This document shows, piece after piece, positions 10,942 to 21,869 of a stretch of DNA of 64,000 nucleotides; within the stretch, counting starts at the first letter, position 1; every line of letters begins with the position of its first letter. Made by a program: the position numbers and the translations under genes. This DNA is from Notospermus geniculatus (taxonomy: Eukaryota; Nemertea; Pilidiophora; Heteronemertea; Lineidae), in assembly GCA_002633025.1 (NCBI GenBank), contig NMRB01001133.1, forward strand, positions 155,228-219,227, given 5' to 3'. Below the pieces are notes generated by a model that made no database searches, had not been told where the DNA came from, and saw only the letters and a list, made by a program, of their open reading frames with translations.

Positions 10942-11523
10942 AGAGACATAACACAAACCTTGTCAAAAGGGTATTGACGAGTAAGTCATGCCAGTGTTCA
11001 AAGTACTACGCTAAGGGCTGTCAAAGCTTACCTTCGCATAACCAGTGCCCCGGATCTTACGCGGCCAATCTTTATCACTTCAAGTACTCAGGAAGCGGCT
11101 CTCTTTCCATGCGTGCCTCTCAATCCTCTTGACTGCTGGATTCCGTGCTCGCCGTCCTGAAATCAAAGCAGAGTTATTCCAATTACGAACTTAGCTGCCT
11201 GTGTTGACCATCAAAGAGATGATTAGGGGACTGCTCCAACATGCGAAGCCACATATCCCTATTTCCACAATCCGGTAAATCGCACTTGAAAGGAGTAAAA
11301 CCCAAAGAAACTGAACGGTTTACGAAAAAGACATCGGAGATGCAACAGCTGAATGCACGGATAAGCTGATTATACGATGGCATGAGAAAGAATTCATATT
11401 CTGTGCGCAAGATTTTGACTGGCAGGTGGTGTAACGCTGTTGGTCGGGGCGAGGTAGCTTTGATATCTGTCACGTATCGGGCTTCTCCGTACATCTTGTG
11501 AATCATTCGTTAACTGGTAATAA

Positions 11524-12273
11524 TAGGGAGGTTTCGCAAATCTGACGAAACACGAAGTACGAAATATGAAATTCATCTTCATTTCCATGACCTAGTGTAT
11601 GGAGATGGTTGGTACCGCACACATGTTCTTACTGCCAGTGAATCTTTTAGCATATTATGTAAGGCCGAGAGAGTTATGGTGCATCTTGAATTTTTAAACT
11701 GGAAACGAAAGCCAAATTTCGGAGTTTAAAGGGACTAGGAAATTTTTTTCAAGCTTCGGTTATTACAAAATGATAGTCTTTCATGATAAATTCTCACCGT
11801 CAATTCACTTTTTCAATTAAGTGTTAATTACTGGCACCCAGACAAATCAGTCATCACCACACCATGGAGAATTCCCCACGTCACTGGGAACCTCTCGCTG
11901 TATGTTTTGTATGGAGCGAGCTTGTACTCTGTTATGTTGATTAGGTTCCCAGTGACGTGGTGAATGCTCCATGGTGTGGTGATAACTGATTTGTCTGGGT
12001 GCCAGTAATTAACAGATAATTGAAAAAGTGAATTGACGGTGGGAATTTATCATGAAAGACTAGCATTTTGTAATAACCGAAGCTTGAAAAATTTTTCCTA
12101 ATCCCTTTAATACACACTGCAACTCTATCAGTCTTCCATCATACGCTATAAGACGCTCTAGCAGCAGGCGACATTTGTGGTACCAACCATCTCCATAAAT
12201 GCATTGATAATCCAGTGAAATCCAATTTCGTATTTCGTATTTCGTGTTTCGTCAGGTTTGCGAAACCTCACTA
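11524..12273. mobile_element. Long-form TAGGGAGGTTTCGC element, copy 1, interrupted
   Basis: Starts TAGGGAGGTTTCGCAAATCT with GACGAAACACGAAGTACG, and ends CGTGTTTCGTCAGG and TTTGCGAAACCTCACTA. Without the 385-bp insertion at 11726-12110 it would be about 365 bp, the length of its relatives. Internal words shared with other copies are GGAGATGGTTGGTACC and GTGCATCTTGAATTTTTAAA near the left, and GTGGTACCAACCATCTCC near the right. Confidence 0.88.
11726..12110. mobile_element. TTAA-flanked foldback nested in the long-form element
   Basis: TTAA (11726-11729) is followed by AGGGACTAGGAAATTTTTTT. The mirror end reads AAATTTTTCCTAATCCCT, then TTAA (12107-12110). Arms are about 150 bp, with CAAGCTTCGGTTATTACAAA, TCACCGTCAATTCACTTTTT and TGGCACCCAGACAAATCAG all mirrored on the right. 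A TTAA duplication is the signature of piggyBac-type insertion. The host element is intact on both sides, so this insertion came second. Confidence 0.88.
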
Positions 12274-14532
12274 ATGTCCTTAGGAGCTCGAGAGTGTCCG
12301 CAGAGCACAGCCTAATTATCTTACGGTTGGAGATTATACAGGCGCCTGATACAATGTATTGATAAAAAACACCCGAAAATAAATGACATAGAATATATAC
12401 AGACAAGTTAGTGAGGCGAAATTATCTATAAAAACCTGACAATAACATCATTCCTCGTAATACAGTTTCAGACCATCAAGATCCGCCCCAAAAGTACTCG
12501 ATATGAAGCCAGTCATGCAATGTGCCGTCGACGCCTCTTCTCAACCCGTCTCTTGGGTTGTATATTCGTAATAGCATTCAGAATATATAGCCAATTACAT
12601 CAGCGATAGCAGAAATAGCCGTCAGCAAAAAATAAAGAACATTGATTATCAGTTTCCAACGATTACCCTTTAGAGCAACGTCAGTTTTGCTGCGATGAAT
12701 TTATCCGTAAGATGGCCGCAGGCAAATGCGGGCCACCGATGACATTTTCATCGGATTCACATCTTCGAACCAACAGTTTCTAGTCGAGATAATCGAGTTA
12801 AACGGTAAAAAAGGTAGAAATTTTCAAAATGAGAACATAGTGTCAGAGGAATCCACCTTTGGCAGAGAACTAAATGAAACAAGCCTGGTGGCGACAGGGG
12901 TTCGCTATGTTGAATAAGCATGGTTGGGGGAGAAGGGAGGAATGTGGAGGAAGTGGTGACTGTAAAACTCACTACACACGAATCTCGCGGGAAAAAGCTT
13001 GGCTGAACATGTGAACGCAGGGGTGGCTGCGACCACGCAATACCAAGCGCTCATAGCGGACAAATCGTGGAAGTACACTTTGTACACAAGCTCGGCGAGA
13101 AATCACCGAAATTTGTACCTTTGCTGACGTTTGTTCTTACTGCCCAACTAATCAGATCGAAAGCTAGTGGTACACTATCACCAGACGCAATATGACGTTA
13201 AAATACCGCAAAATAAAGCCGTAAACGTCAAGGAAAGCTGAGTTGACGTCTAAAAATAGCTTCAAAAGTGGTGTGAAAATAGGGGTCCATATGGCCGCAG
13301 CTAGCGCTCCAAGCGGCTCCATAGTGAACCAATAGAGAAACGACTAATTGCTTAAAACTTGATACTACATGTAGGTCTCAGTTTTAATGAATATGCCCTG
13401 AAGGGTGCAGAGAATGTCTACTATTACTCTCAACCGAATACATTGATATACGAGGCGAATCAACGTCCCCTAAGCCCAATATCTGTCGTCAGAAAATATA
13501 ATACTGTACATTCCCACCGGTGGCTAGGTATCATCTGACCTGCCATACCATAAATCATCAGTATCTCACTACGAGCAGACGGTATATTGGCAATAGGGTC
13601 GATGGAAAGGGAAACCCATTACTCGAAAACTGTTTACACTCCGGTCAACCTAGCTTGACTTGCTCGTTTCTACTGAAAGTGCCATTATGCACCTCACAGT
13701 ATATCAGTTTTCATTCACGTGCAAGATCTGGTGTCATTAGGAGCTTAAATGAGGCCCTTAGGAACAGGCTTTCAATAATGGAACTACTTGCCGTATCCAT
13801 AATATACATGCATGCATTTGCTTATACACTCACTGGCCATAGTCTTGCACTTCAAAATGTTCGAGGTATCAAATTGGTGATATTTTGATATTCTGATATT
13901 TTCGTGATATAGGGGCCTACTTATTCACTTTTCCTTAAAACGTTTCGAACCAACAGGCTTATTACACCTCAAAGTATCACATCTACATTTGAAAATCAAA
14001 GACTAATGAATGACTACCGAGAAATTAAGAAAAAAACCTATGTTGCAATACTTATGGCCAGTGCATGTGTACATTTTCGTCATTAGGACCTTTAAAAAAA
14101 TCACCTGGGGCAAGTGCTGAAACTTAATTGATCGACCGATTAGTATCGTCTAGACAGGAAACGTGCGTGATGTAGATTTCCCGTGCTACATCATTTGCCC
14201 ACGAGCGTAAACGAACACCAATCACGTCCGCACTCTCAAGTTTAAAAAAAAAATGAAAAACGAAAGTCTTGTGCTTTGAAAGCCTGCCGTGAATGCCATT
14301 ATTGCACCAATGATTAATTCCCTCAAAGCAGTACCTTTACGTGCCTTTACCATAAAAGATTCTGCTTAATAAATCATAGGAAGGTTTTTATGCTTTCCAC
14401 ATAATAAATCACATTCCGATCGACTGGCAAAATCGGGTTTTAGGCGTTAAGAATTAGTTTTGCCCGATGCCCCAGCTGCTAATGAAGGCAAACAGTATAA
14501 CACGCAATTTCCACTCTTGTAGGCTGCTGCAG
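12274..14532. other. No supported feature
   Basis: About 2.3 kb without inverted arms, tandem repeats or a recognisable frame. The longest frame (13520-13888, plus strand, 122 codons) shows no domain I know. Confidence 0.55.
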
Positions 14533-15138
14533 GATATCACGTTGGTTAGTGATAAAACCCGGAATGAAACAAAACGAAATGAAATCATCGAAATGGGACT
14601 CGCAAGGAATTTGCGAATTTACGTAGAAACTGCGGTTTGGGCTGAACCATAGTTTAGGACCCGTTTTCCCTGGTATGTTGCAGACGTATGCTTCCGCCTT
14701 GAGATTGACGTTTTCTTCGACATACATGTACCACACAAAATCAATTTGAATTATTATTTTAAAATCAATTAGAATCATCGGCCCGTATTTTAGAATGCTC
14801 CTCAGGGCTGTTGTTCTCCTGTTGAGAACAATAGAGTCGAGGAACTCCTTTACGTTGAGGAGCATTCTAAAACACGGGCCTCCATGTACGACATTCCCTG
14901 AGGTGCTCCTCAAGTTACCGCCAGTTTTTGTTCTGCGTTGCCTTCACTCATTCGGTTGGTGCATGCATAAAGCAAGCGTCAATGTCGGAGCAGATTCTAC
15001 GTACGTTAACCACTTAAATATTCGGTATTACAAACAATAAGACAATAAAACGAAAATAAATTGATGCAAATCATGCCCATTTCGATGATTTCATTTCGTT
15101 TCGTTTCGTTCCGGGTTTTATCACTAACCATATCACGT
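14533..15138. mobile_element. Foldback of about 0.6 kb with GATAAAACCCGGAATGAAAC arms
   Basis: The left arm (14533-14597) reads GATATCACG, TTGGTTAGTGATAAAACCC, GGAATGAAACAAAACGAAAT and GAAATCATCGAAATGGG. The right arm (15073-15138) is its mirror, starting CCCATTTCGATGATTTC and ending TATCACTAACCATATCACG. The arms are about 65 bp with few mismatches. The loop carries another foldback at 14780-14880. Confidence 0.85.
14780..14880. mobile_element. GGCCC-ended foldback nested in the 14.5-15.1 kb element
   Basis: GGCCCGTATTTTAGAATGCT followed by CCTCAG is mirrored by GAGGAGCATTCTAAAACACG and GGCC. The centre has GTTCTCCTGTTGAGAAC. Its ends resemble the GGGCC-type elements, but the inner sequence differs. 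Confidence 0.78.
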
Positions 15139-15497
15139 CCCCTGATTGTACGTATCGTGTGGCACAGCGGCATATCGCCTTGTGATAAATTTGTCTATAT
15201 TTGCACAGCAAGCGAAATATCATTTCTAGTCTTGGAGAAAGGATATTGCCGTTTTTGTCAAAGTAAAATGAGTTGGTGTTCTTTTGCGTATGATTTACGG
15301 TTGGTTACCGAGCAATTCTCTGTCGATAATATTCTCCACTCTGTGTTCCGTACCAACACAACTCGAGAGAGGATAGGAGAATGGATCTGGTGAACACCAC
15401 ACAGCCACAGCCTATATTACACGAGGCTAAATTCTGGTTGATCAGGTGGAAAATGAACCATGCAACAGGCTATACTTTGCATGTTAATGAGAAACTC

Positions 15498-15606
15498 GGG
15501 CCGTATATGCATAAAACATCTTAAGTGTAAAATTTCCCTTAAACTACTGTTCCAAACAAAAGACAAGGGGACATTTTACAGTTAAGATGTTTTATTCATA
15601 CGGCCC
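15498..15606. mobile_element. GGGCC-type foldback, subfamily with ACATCTTAAGTGTAAA
   Basis: Starts GGGCCGTATATGCATAAAAC and ends GTTTTATTCATACGGCCCC. Inner arms are ATCTTAAGTGTAAAATTTCC and mirror-side ACATTTTACAGTTAAGATG. A sister copy is at 59739-59834. Confidence 0.83.
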
Positions 15607-16133
15607 CTGAATCTTATCTGGCGACCGATGAGAAAATTTTAAAGGGATTGTTTTTCTTGATTAGACTACCGGTAACATGACTAATGCGCCAAAGAATGGA
15701 TATACATATACATGTGAGACATTTCTCATTAATCTCAAGTGCGTTACTAATTAATAAATAATTTGCCTGGCTATTCCTTTTCCTTTAATAATCATTGGCT
15801 AGTGTCAGCAGAAGGTCAGATACTGGCATTCTAGTCACGCATGATATTCATACAAAGGGGACGACACCTACAACAAGCACTCCTCTGAAAGGCCAGATGG
15901 AAGTTCAAACGAACACGCAAGAGTTTGATCATGTGGTATCAGCACGTGGTCGGATTTGCCCTACTTATTACATGTAGGCCTAGCTCGACTAATTCCATCC
16001 TCTCTCAGCCGATCAGAAAAGAAGAACTCGAATAATAAATTTAAATCTGGTGCTGCCAACATGAACATTGATCAGCTGATCATTAGCCTAATATCAACTC
16101 GAACGTGTTTGCACGGGACTCCTACTGGTTCAT

Positions 16134-16816
16134 GCCCATTCCGCCTTATCTCATTTCGCCTTCAAAAAGTGTACATTTCACCTTTTCCCGATTCGCCATC
16201 TCCCATTTCGCCTTCTCCTACTATCTCATCTTGCCTATGTCACTATTCGCCTTTTTCTACCTCGCCTTTTCCTGCCTCTCGTTCATTTTGCCTTTTCTTA
16301 AGTGGCCTTTTCTATTTTTGCCCTCATCTTAATTCGCCTTTGTCTTTTTTCGCCTTCTCTTACCCTCTACCTTGTCTCAATTCGCATTTTGCCTTCCTCC
16401 TAATTCGCGTCGCCTTTTCTCATCTTGCCTTTGTCTTTATTCGCCTTACTCTTATTTTGCGAAAGAAACGGCGAAAATTGATTATGGCAAATTTTGAGAA
16501 AAAGGCGAAATTGATAATGGCAAAATGAGTAAAGGCAATATAAGAAGATGGTGAAATGAGACAAAGGCGAATCAAGAAAAGGCAAGAAGAGAAAAGGCAA
16601 AATGGTACAAAGGCGGACTAGGATAAAGGCGAATTATAAGAAGCTGAAGTAGGATGAGGCGAGATGAGATAAAGGCGAATTGGGAGAAAGGCCAGAGTTA
16701 AGACAAAGGCAGAATAGAACAAAGGCAAGTTACATTTAGGTGAAGGCGAATTGAGAAAAGGCGAAATTGAAAATGGCAAAATGAGAGAAGGCGAATTGAG
16801 ATAAGGCGAAATGGGC
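16134..16816. mobile_element. Large foldback with arms of degenerate TTCGCCTTTTC repeats
   Basis: The left half (16134 to about 16460) is dozens of imperfect words such as TTCGCCTTTTCT, TTTCGCCTTC and CATCTTGCCTTTG. The right half (about 16465-16816) is the complement: AAAGGCGAATTGAG, GAAAAGGCGAAAT. The two outer ends mirror exactly in kind (GCCCATTCCGCCTTATCTC / GAGATAAGGCGAAATGGGC). One strand is therefore pyrimidine-rich in its first half and purine-rich in its second. The 190-codon plus-strand frame over it is low-complexity and not a gene. Sea urchin TU foldback elements are also described as having arms of short tandem repeats; the link is inference. Confidence 0.87.
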
Positions 16817-17206
16817 AGACACCCTCCTACTCGACATGCGCAGTGTTGGCCTGAGGTGATATCACTGCCTACACATCATTTTATATGAGACAACGGATGG
16901 ACCTGAGTAAGTGCTCTAAACCTGATCGATTCCACCGAGAAATCCAAAGACTATTCGATTTATGGTATCATCCCCCACAAAGGTACAGACGTCCTTGATG
17001 CGAGGCTGGGAATCCTCGGCTGCCATCTCTCGTTAACCATCTTGGCATTCCGGCTTTAATGATTACCATTTAGCGACTTAATTTGACACGGGAATCCAAC
17101 TAGCTCTCTGTGTTTAAGAATTAGTGTGCACGTCACATCCTTGAGATGAACTGACAAGGAATAATCTTGATTGTTCTTGCTGCTTCAGCTTGCCACGCAG
17201 TTGTGT

Positions 17207-17548
17207 TTAAAGGGAGACTCCACTCATTGTAAACTTTTAAATTTTTATCAATCCATGGAGACTATTGCCATGAGTTGTGATGTCACGAGTGTCAAAGGGC
17301 TGACGACCTTTGTAGTGAATGAGCTAATACTGTGACTGCCTAGGCCTATTGGTTGTACCTTCATAAATATGCATTGAGCACATACGACATCACATGTGCT
17401 GTGCAATGGTCCCCTTGGAATGCAATTAAAAGACTTAGTTTGCTGATTTAAAAAATATATGATTTGTTGCAGATATCAATGAATTTGAATATATTAACGA
17501 TATTTCAAAAATTCAAAATTTTACACAGTGAATGGAGTCTTCCTTTAA
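17207..17548. mobile_element. TTAA-flanked foldback, second family
   Basis: TTAA (17207-17210) is followed by AGGGAGACTCCACTCATTGT and AAACTTTTAAATTTTT. The mirror reads AAAATTTTACACAGTGAATG and GAGTCTTCCT, then TTAA (17545-17548). The terminal AGGGA agrees with the nested element at 11726, so both may use the same kind of transposase (piggyBac-like, by TTAA duplication). Confidence 0.8.
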
Positions 17549-18785
17549 TATTCATGGATTGAGTACGAGGCATGATCAACAAGTGAGAGTTACCTTGGCA
17601 GTACCTGATACACTTCATTACAAGGGTAATCTCTGCAACAACAACAACTGTGACAAGTTGCTGTATCCACCACACAGAGGAACCCCAAGCCGTAGAGTGT
17701 TGATTTTCATCAAGCAATTTGTAGTGGCCCTTTTGGTCTGATGTTAGTTGTACAGTGTTCTGTTACCCGGAGGGTTCAGAAAACTTTGTGGCGTAGGGTC
17801 AGGAAGGTTTCCCCCGTTGTGCAGAAAAAAGTCCTACACTTAATCAAAATTCGCCTTCAAAATCAGCGAAATAATTGAAATAACGAAAATTAAAAAATTC
17901 ATTTCGCTTCCCCACTAGATATGAGTAACTATGAACAAAATCTGAAAATGTGAAGTCGAGCCCTTTGGTTGTTCGGTCACATTTAACAGAATAAAATTGT
18001 TAGAAACGAAGGGAGAAAATGGAACGCCTATTTAGACATCAATATGTCTACCACAACACTGTGAGGTGTGGTGGACATAATAAGTCATCAGCAACAGATT
18101 AGTATCTTCAACCAAACCTACTCGGAGGTCACCTCCACCAGCATAAGTAACGAGAGTAATTATCAACGCCCTTATCAGTAGAGGAACGGATGGCTAGCCG
18201 TCTGACATACAGATAGGAAGAAAGTTCTAATACACCAATATCGCAGTCGTAAGGTCACAGAAACCTGGCTCTACCAATGGGATTTCGCTCCTCCAACATT
18301 ATCATATCGAAAGCGTCAGTTTCAGGACTTCGAAGCTGTCACCATCCTGCTGCTGTGTGCAGCAATGCCGAACATCACCGACAAGAAAAGTGGACCACGG
18401 CAATGCTACCTCTATGGCCTTACAACTACTTCGATCTTCGTGTATTTTGGGCACTGACACCTTCCCCTACTTAACGGTACGCAAATCCTTTGTCCGGTTG
18501 ATAGTGAACAATAGGTTTCCCGCAAATGGACAATAGTTCACGCACTCCCGTAAGTTACGAAACGAAAGCTTCGTGAATAAGGTCCCTCATTGTTCATGCA
18601 AATCTTTCATCAGCCTGACAAATGATTTGTCTGCCCTTAGGGCTTTGTGAATAAGGTCCCTCATTGAGATGAAATCCTGTGTAACATCTGCCAGTGTTTC
18701 CATCTGTGAATGTTTCCCTCCTATTGTCTGTGACGGAATACGTGGCGACTTGACAATTGGAGACACACAGAGAAACATGTCGGTC
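17549..18785. other. Mostly featureless; one short direct repeat
   Basis: GTGAATAAGGTCCCTCATTG occurs twice, at about 18573-18592 and 18649-18668, 76 bp apart. Nothing else is recognised. Confidence 0.6.
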
Positions 18786-18848
18786 TATCTGCCAGCGTTT
18801 CCCAAACAATAAGGGGGGCACACTCACCCACAGAAACACTGGCAGATA
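18786..18848. repeat. Short hairpin, TATCTGCCAGCGTTTC arms
   Basis: TATCTGCCAGCGTTTC and GAAACACTGGCAGATA form 16-bp arms with one mismatch around a loop of about 31 bp. A third, partial copy of the arm (ATCTGCCAGTGTTTC) lies at about 18688. The copy number suggests a minimal foldback remnant. Confidence 0.7.
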
Positions 18849-19964
18849 TTTACATGTATAAACACCGGTTTAAAACCGCCAGTGAGACAGGAAAATAAAA
18901 TAGAAGACAGGAGATCAGTTATTGCAAGGACTGTTTCCCGTGAATCTAGATCTTCTGCGGAACATACCAGCTATAATTACTCCACCAAGTGATCACTTGG
19001 TCATCTCTTCTCTCAACAGATAAATGCATCAACTAGTCACGGGGGAATAATTGGCAATCTACCCTGGACTCCTACCACCAGATGCATCTCAAATCCGGGT
19101 GAAATTGGTTCCGGTCATCCAATCAACGGTCACGTTCCCATATGTGTCAATCCCGGCGCTTGTTTGACACGGAAATGAGAACAGAATGATACAGTGTGTC
19201 AGACGGTAGGGAAGCCATTTGTGTAATGTCTTCGGATGCACTTGGGTATTGGTTCGAGAAAATGCGTTTACCACATGCAGACAGTGTATGTATCTTCATA
19301 TTCTCTCGTGACTCTAAGCACGCTTTTGCTCAACGTTCTGAGAAGCAGTACATTGTAGGACTGGTATTCTGCCAAAGGGTTTAACAGGGCAATAAAGGTT
19401 GAAATCTGACTCCATGGCAAAGCGATGTGGAGGTAGGACTTCAGCAAACGATGTATTGAAATGTTAGAAACTTAAAAATGCTGCCACTGAAAAACTCTGC
19501 TTCGTCAAAATGACGAACTTAGGCTCGTTTTCCATTATCACCAAACTGAGTATCTAACTTCGTCAAAATGACAAGTCCACGTTCGTCATTTTGACGAACA
19601 TAAACAAGGGTTCATCAATGACGAACGTGGACTTGACAAACCCGTGCTTATGTTCGTCAAGGGTTCGTCAAAATGACGAACGTGTGTGCCGTGGCATTCC
19701 AGAAGTCAACACATTCTCAAATGTCACATCAACACAAAACAAAAGTCACTAGTTAACGTTAGTGCCCATCAGATGGCTCCACTGTTGTGAATCATATTCA
19801 ACTTAGAAAATTTTGAAAGATCATTTCACGACAAAAATCACGTTCCATGACGACAAAAAATTATAAACCACACTGCTTTAGACTGAAAAAGTGACAAACA
19901 AATCTTGAAGATGAAGGAAAAAAGTATAAAACAGCAGATGGCAAAGAGTGCATAGTAGCTAAAC

Positions 19965-20003
19965 CTAAATGGACCTACGCTCTAACCACTACGCTACTGG
20001 GGC
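19965..20003 (-). other. tRNA-like 5' half (A box), possible SINE head remnant
   Basis: On the minus strand the sequence reads GCCCCAGTAGCGTAGTGG then TTAGAGCGTAGGTCC. TAGCGTAGTGG matches the RNA polymerase III A box pattern (TRGCNNAGTGG) and the following TTAGAGC fits a D loop and D stem. Downstream I find no B box of the GGTTCGANTCC type and no full cloverleaf, so this is at most a 5' tRNA fragment or a truncated SINE. Confidence 0.5.
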
Positions 20004-20186
20004 TGCACGCTTCACCCTGGAATTTTTCTTTGGGTGATTCGGAAAACCTGTTTAATGTCTATAGTATACGCTATTTACTGAGCCTATTTTCTTATACTGG
20101 CCCTCCACCCCTACCCAACCCAGCCGTAAGGGGTAACCGTAAGGGCCTAACCCTAACCCTACCCCTATCCCAGCCCACATAACCTC

Positions 20187-20304
20187 TAGCCCTAGCCCTA
20201 AGGGACCTACCCCTAAGGTACCTGACCCTAAGGGACGTAACCCTAAGGGACGTAACCCTAAGGCCCCTAACCCTAAAGGACCTAACCCTAAGGGACCTAA
20301 CCCT
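20187..20304 (+). repeat. 15-bp tandem array with embedded CCCTAA
   Basis: About seven imperfect 15-bp units of the form CCTAAGGGACCTAAC follow one another (variants CCTAAGGGACGTAAC, CCTAAAGGACCTAAC). Each junction makes ACCCTAA, the animal telomere hexamer complement. Upstream (20100-20186) is a looser CCCTA/CCCTAAC stretch. In frame on the minus strand it gives a pentapeptide repeat rich in Leu-Gly-Pro, which is a by-product and not a protein. The array sits in the loop of the 19.5-20.6 kb foldback. Confidence 0.85.
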
Positions 20305-20579
20305 GTCATTATATCACGTGGATATCTAAAGATAGACTCATGATGTAAACAGAATACGTATTTATAATACATGACAATAGTGGAGCCATCTGATGAACAT
20401 TGACGTAACTAGTGACTTTTGTTTTGTGTTGATGTGACATTTGAAAATGTGTTGACTTCTGGAATGTCACGGCACAAACGTGGACTTGTCATTTTGACGA
20501 ATTTAGATACTCAGTTTGGTGATATGGGAAACGAACCTAAGTAAAGTTCGTCATTTTGATGAAGCAGAGTTTTTCAGTG

Positions 20580-21660
20580 AGTCTGACTGCATCATCAGTT
20601 AGCAGAGCAAAGACCCAACTGTTGTCAGCAAGTGACAATCAAAAATCGCGTTACCGAATCGAAAATGCCGGTACACCGGACCAGTTTATTAGCTCTATTG
20701 GCAGGTATAGACACATCAGATGTAGTTTCCCTGTGTCGAGATGTGCAACCACTTCAGAAACTGAGGACTTAACTCTCAACACGACAATATTTTAGCAATC
20801 ATTCATTAAAAGCCATTTCGCTATCGACAACCCGGCCGTATTTACTCAACATCCAATACAAAGAGGAACATTCCTCAACATTTACTCAACATCCAATACA
20901 AAGAGGAACATTCCTTCCAAGACGTCAAAATGTCAAACGATCCCGCTCTGCCTTGAAAAAATACAAGATGCGTACATCAGCGATCCACAGTAAATCTTTT
21001 CTTAATAACCTTTTTCTCAATAACTTCCATCGTCCCGCTCTTCTGATCAAGCATTCCATCATGGTCAAGTCAATATTTGTCAGTATGCCTCGGAAACCAA
21101 AGACCTCTTTGCCAACAAGATCCCGCATACACCATAGATTTCCATGATTTGCTTTCTGGCTGAAAGGCATCTTCAGAGCAAGGCAAAAGAATGTCTTGCG
21201 AATTTTCCACGCTTGCCTTTGGCTTCGTGGATGAAGCAGCGACACCGAATGAGCCTCCGAGTTCTCTCCATGCACGTTCGACAGGGGCACTTGCCGATTC
21301 CAGTGGTGAATAGAGACATTAGCCTACTAATACACGCCTGAGGGGCAACAAACCAGTTCTCACAATAACAGAGGAGGGAAATCTGCTGATGACTATTTCT
21401 TACGGGGCTGAATGTCTTGTAAAATACGCGTTAAGATTCAGCTTTCCCTTTAGCAAGTCGATCCAGTCAGGTTGATCCGGAATTAAAACGTCGAGTCAAT
21501 GAAGGCGTTGCCTAGAAACGACAAGGTATCATTCCTTTAATTAGGTTTTAGAACACATTCATTATCAGTTCGACTCTTGAAAAACGAAGTTTCATTCAGA
21601 CATGAAGATATGAGTTTTCTTTCCAATTCGAGAATATCAGCGAAAATTAATCTCGTCGTT
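20580..21660. repeat. Short tandem duplication in otherwise plain sequence
   Basis: A 35-bp block beginning TTTACTCAACATCCAATACA occurs at 20841-20875 and again at 20881-20915, a period of 40 bp. The rest of the interval shows only short frames. A 121-codon minus-strand frame (20925-21290) has no motif I recognise. Confidence 0.75.
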
Positions 21661-21661
21661 T

Positions 21662-21766
21662 TCTCTCATGGAGGCCTGTCATAATTTCTTCACCGTTGTC
21701 TCTCATGGAGATGGAGGCCTGTCGTAATTTCTTCACCGTATTCTCTCATGGAGATGGAGGCCTGTC
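21662..21766. repeat. 43-bp minisatellite running into an assembly gap
   Basis: TCTCTCATGGAGATGGAGGC followed by CTGTCGTAATTTCTTCACCG repeats with a 43-bp period; the first unit lacks 6 bp (GAGATG). At least two and a half units are visible before the N run, so the true array may be longer than the gap suggests. Confidence 0.85.
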
Positions 21767-21869
21767 NNNNNNNNNNNNNNNNNNNNNNNNNNNNNNNNNN
21801 NNNNNNNNNNNNNNNNNNNNNNNNNNNNNNNNNNNNNNNNNNNNNNNNNNNNNNNNNNNNNNNNNNNNN
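21767..21869. other. Assembly gap (about 100 N)
   Basis: A run of about 100 N, probably a placeholder of unknown true size. It begins inside the 43-bp minisatellite. Confidence 0.99.

Larger units (their letters stand above)
19485..20579. mobile_element. Composite 1.1-kb foldback with TGACGAA-rich arms
   Basis: The left end CACTGAAAAACTCTGCTTCG is mirrored by GAAGCAGAGTTTTTCAGTG on the right. Arms of 200-300 bp share TTCGTCAAAATGACG words, GGCATTCCAGAAGTCAACAC, CAACACAAAACAAAAGTCAC and CATCAGATGGCTCCACT with the right arm. The left arm is longer because it has gained a palindrome (19582-19637, AAGTCCACGTTCGTCA mirrored by TGACGAACGTGGACTT). The loop (about 19800-20370) contains a tRNA-like fragment and a telomere-like 15-bp array. 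No target duplication is visible. Confidence 0.87.

Noticed and set aside
15956-16528. 190-codon plus-strand frame rich in Ser, Phe and Pro
   Set aside because: It is the translation of the TTCGCCTTTTC repeat arm of the 16.1-kb foldback.
20052-20372. Leu-Gly-Pro pentapeptide repeat protein on the minus strand
   Set aside because: It is produced by the 15-bp DNA tandem array; no signal peptide, domain or neighbouring exon supports it.
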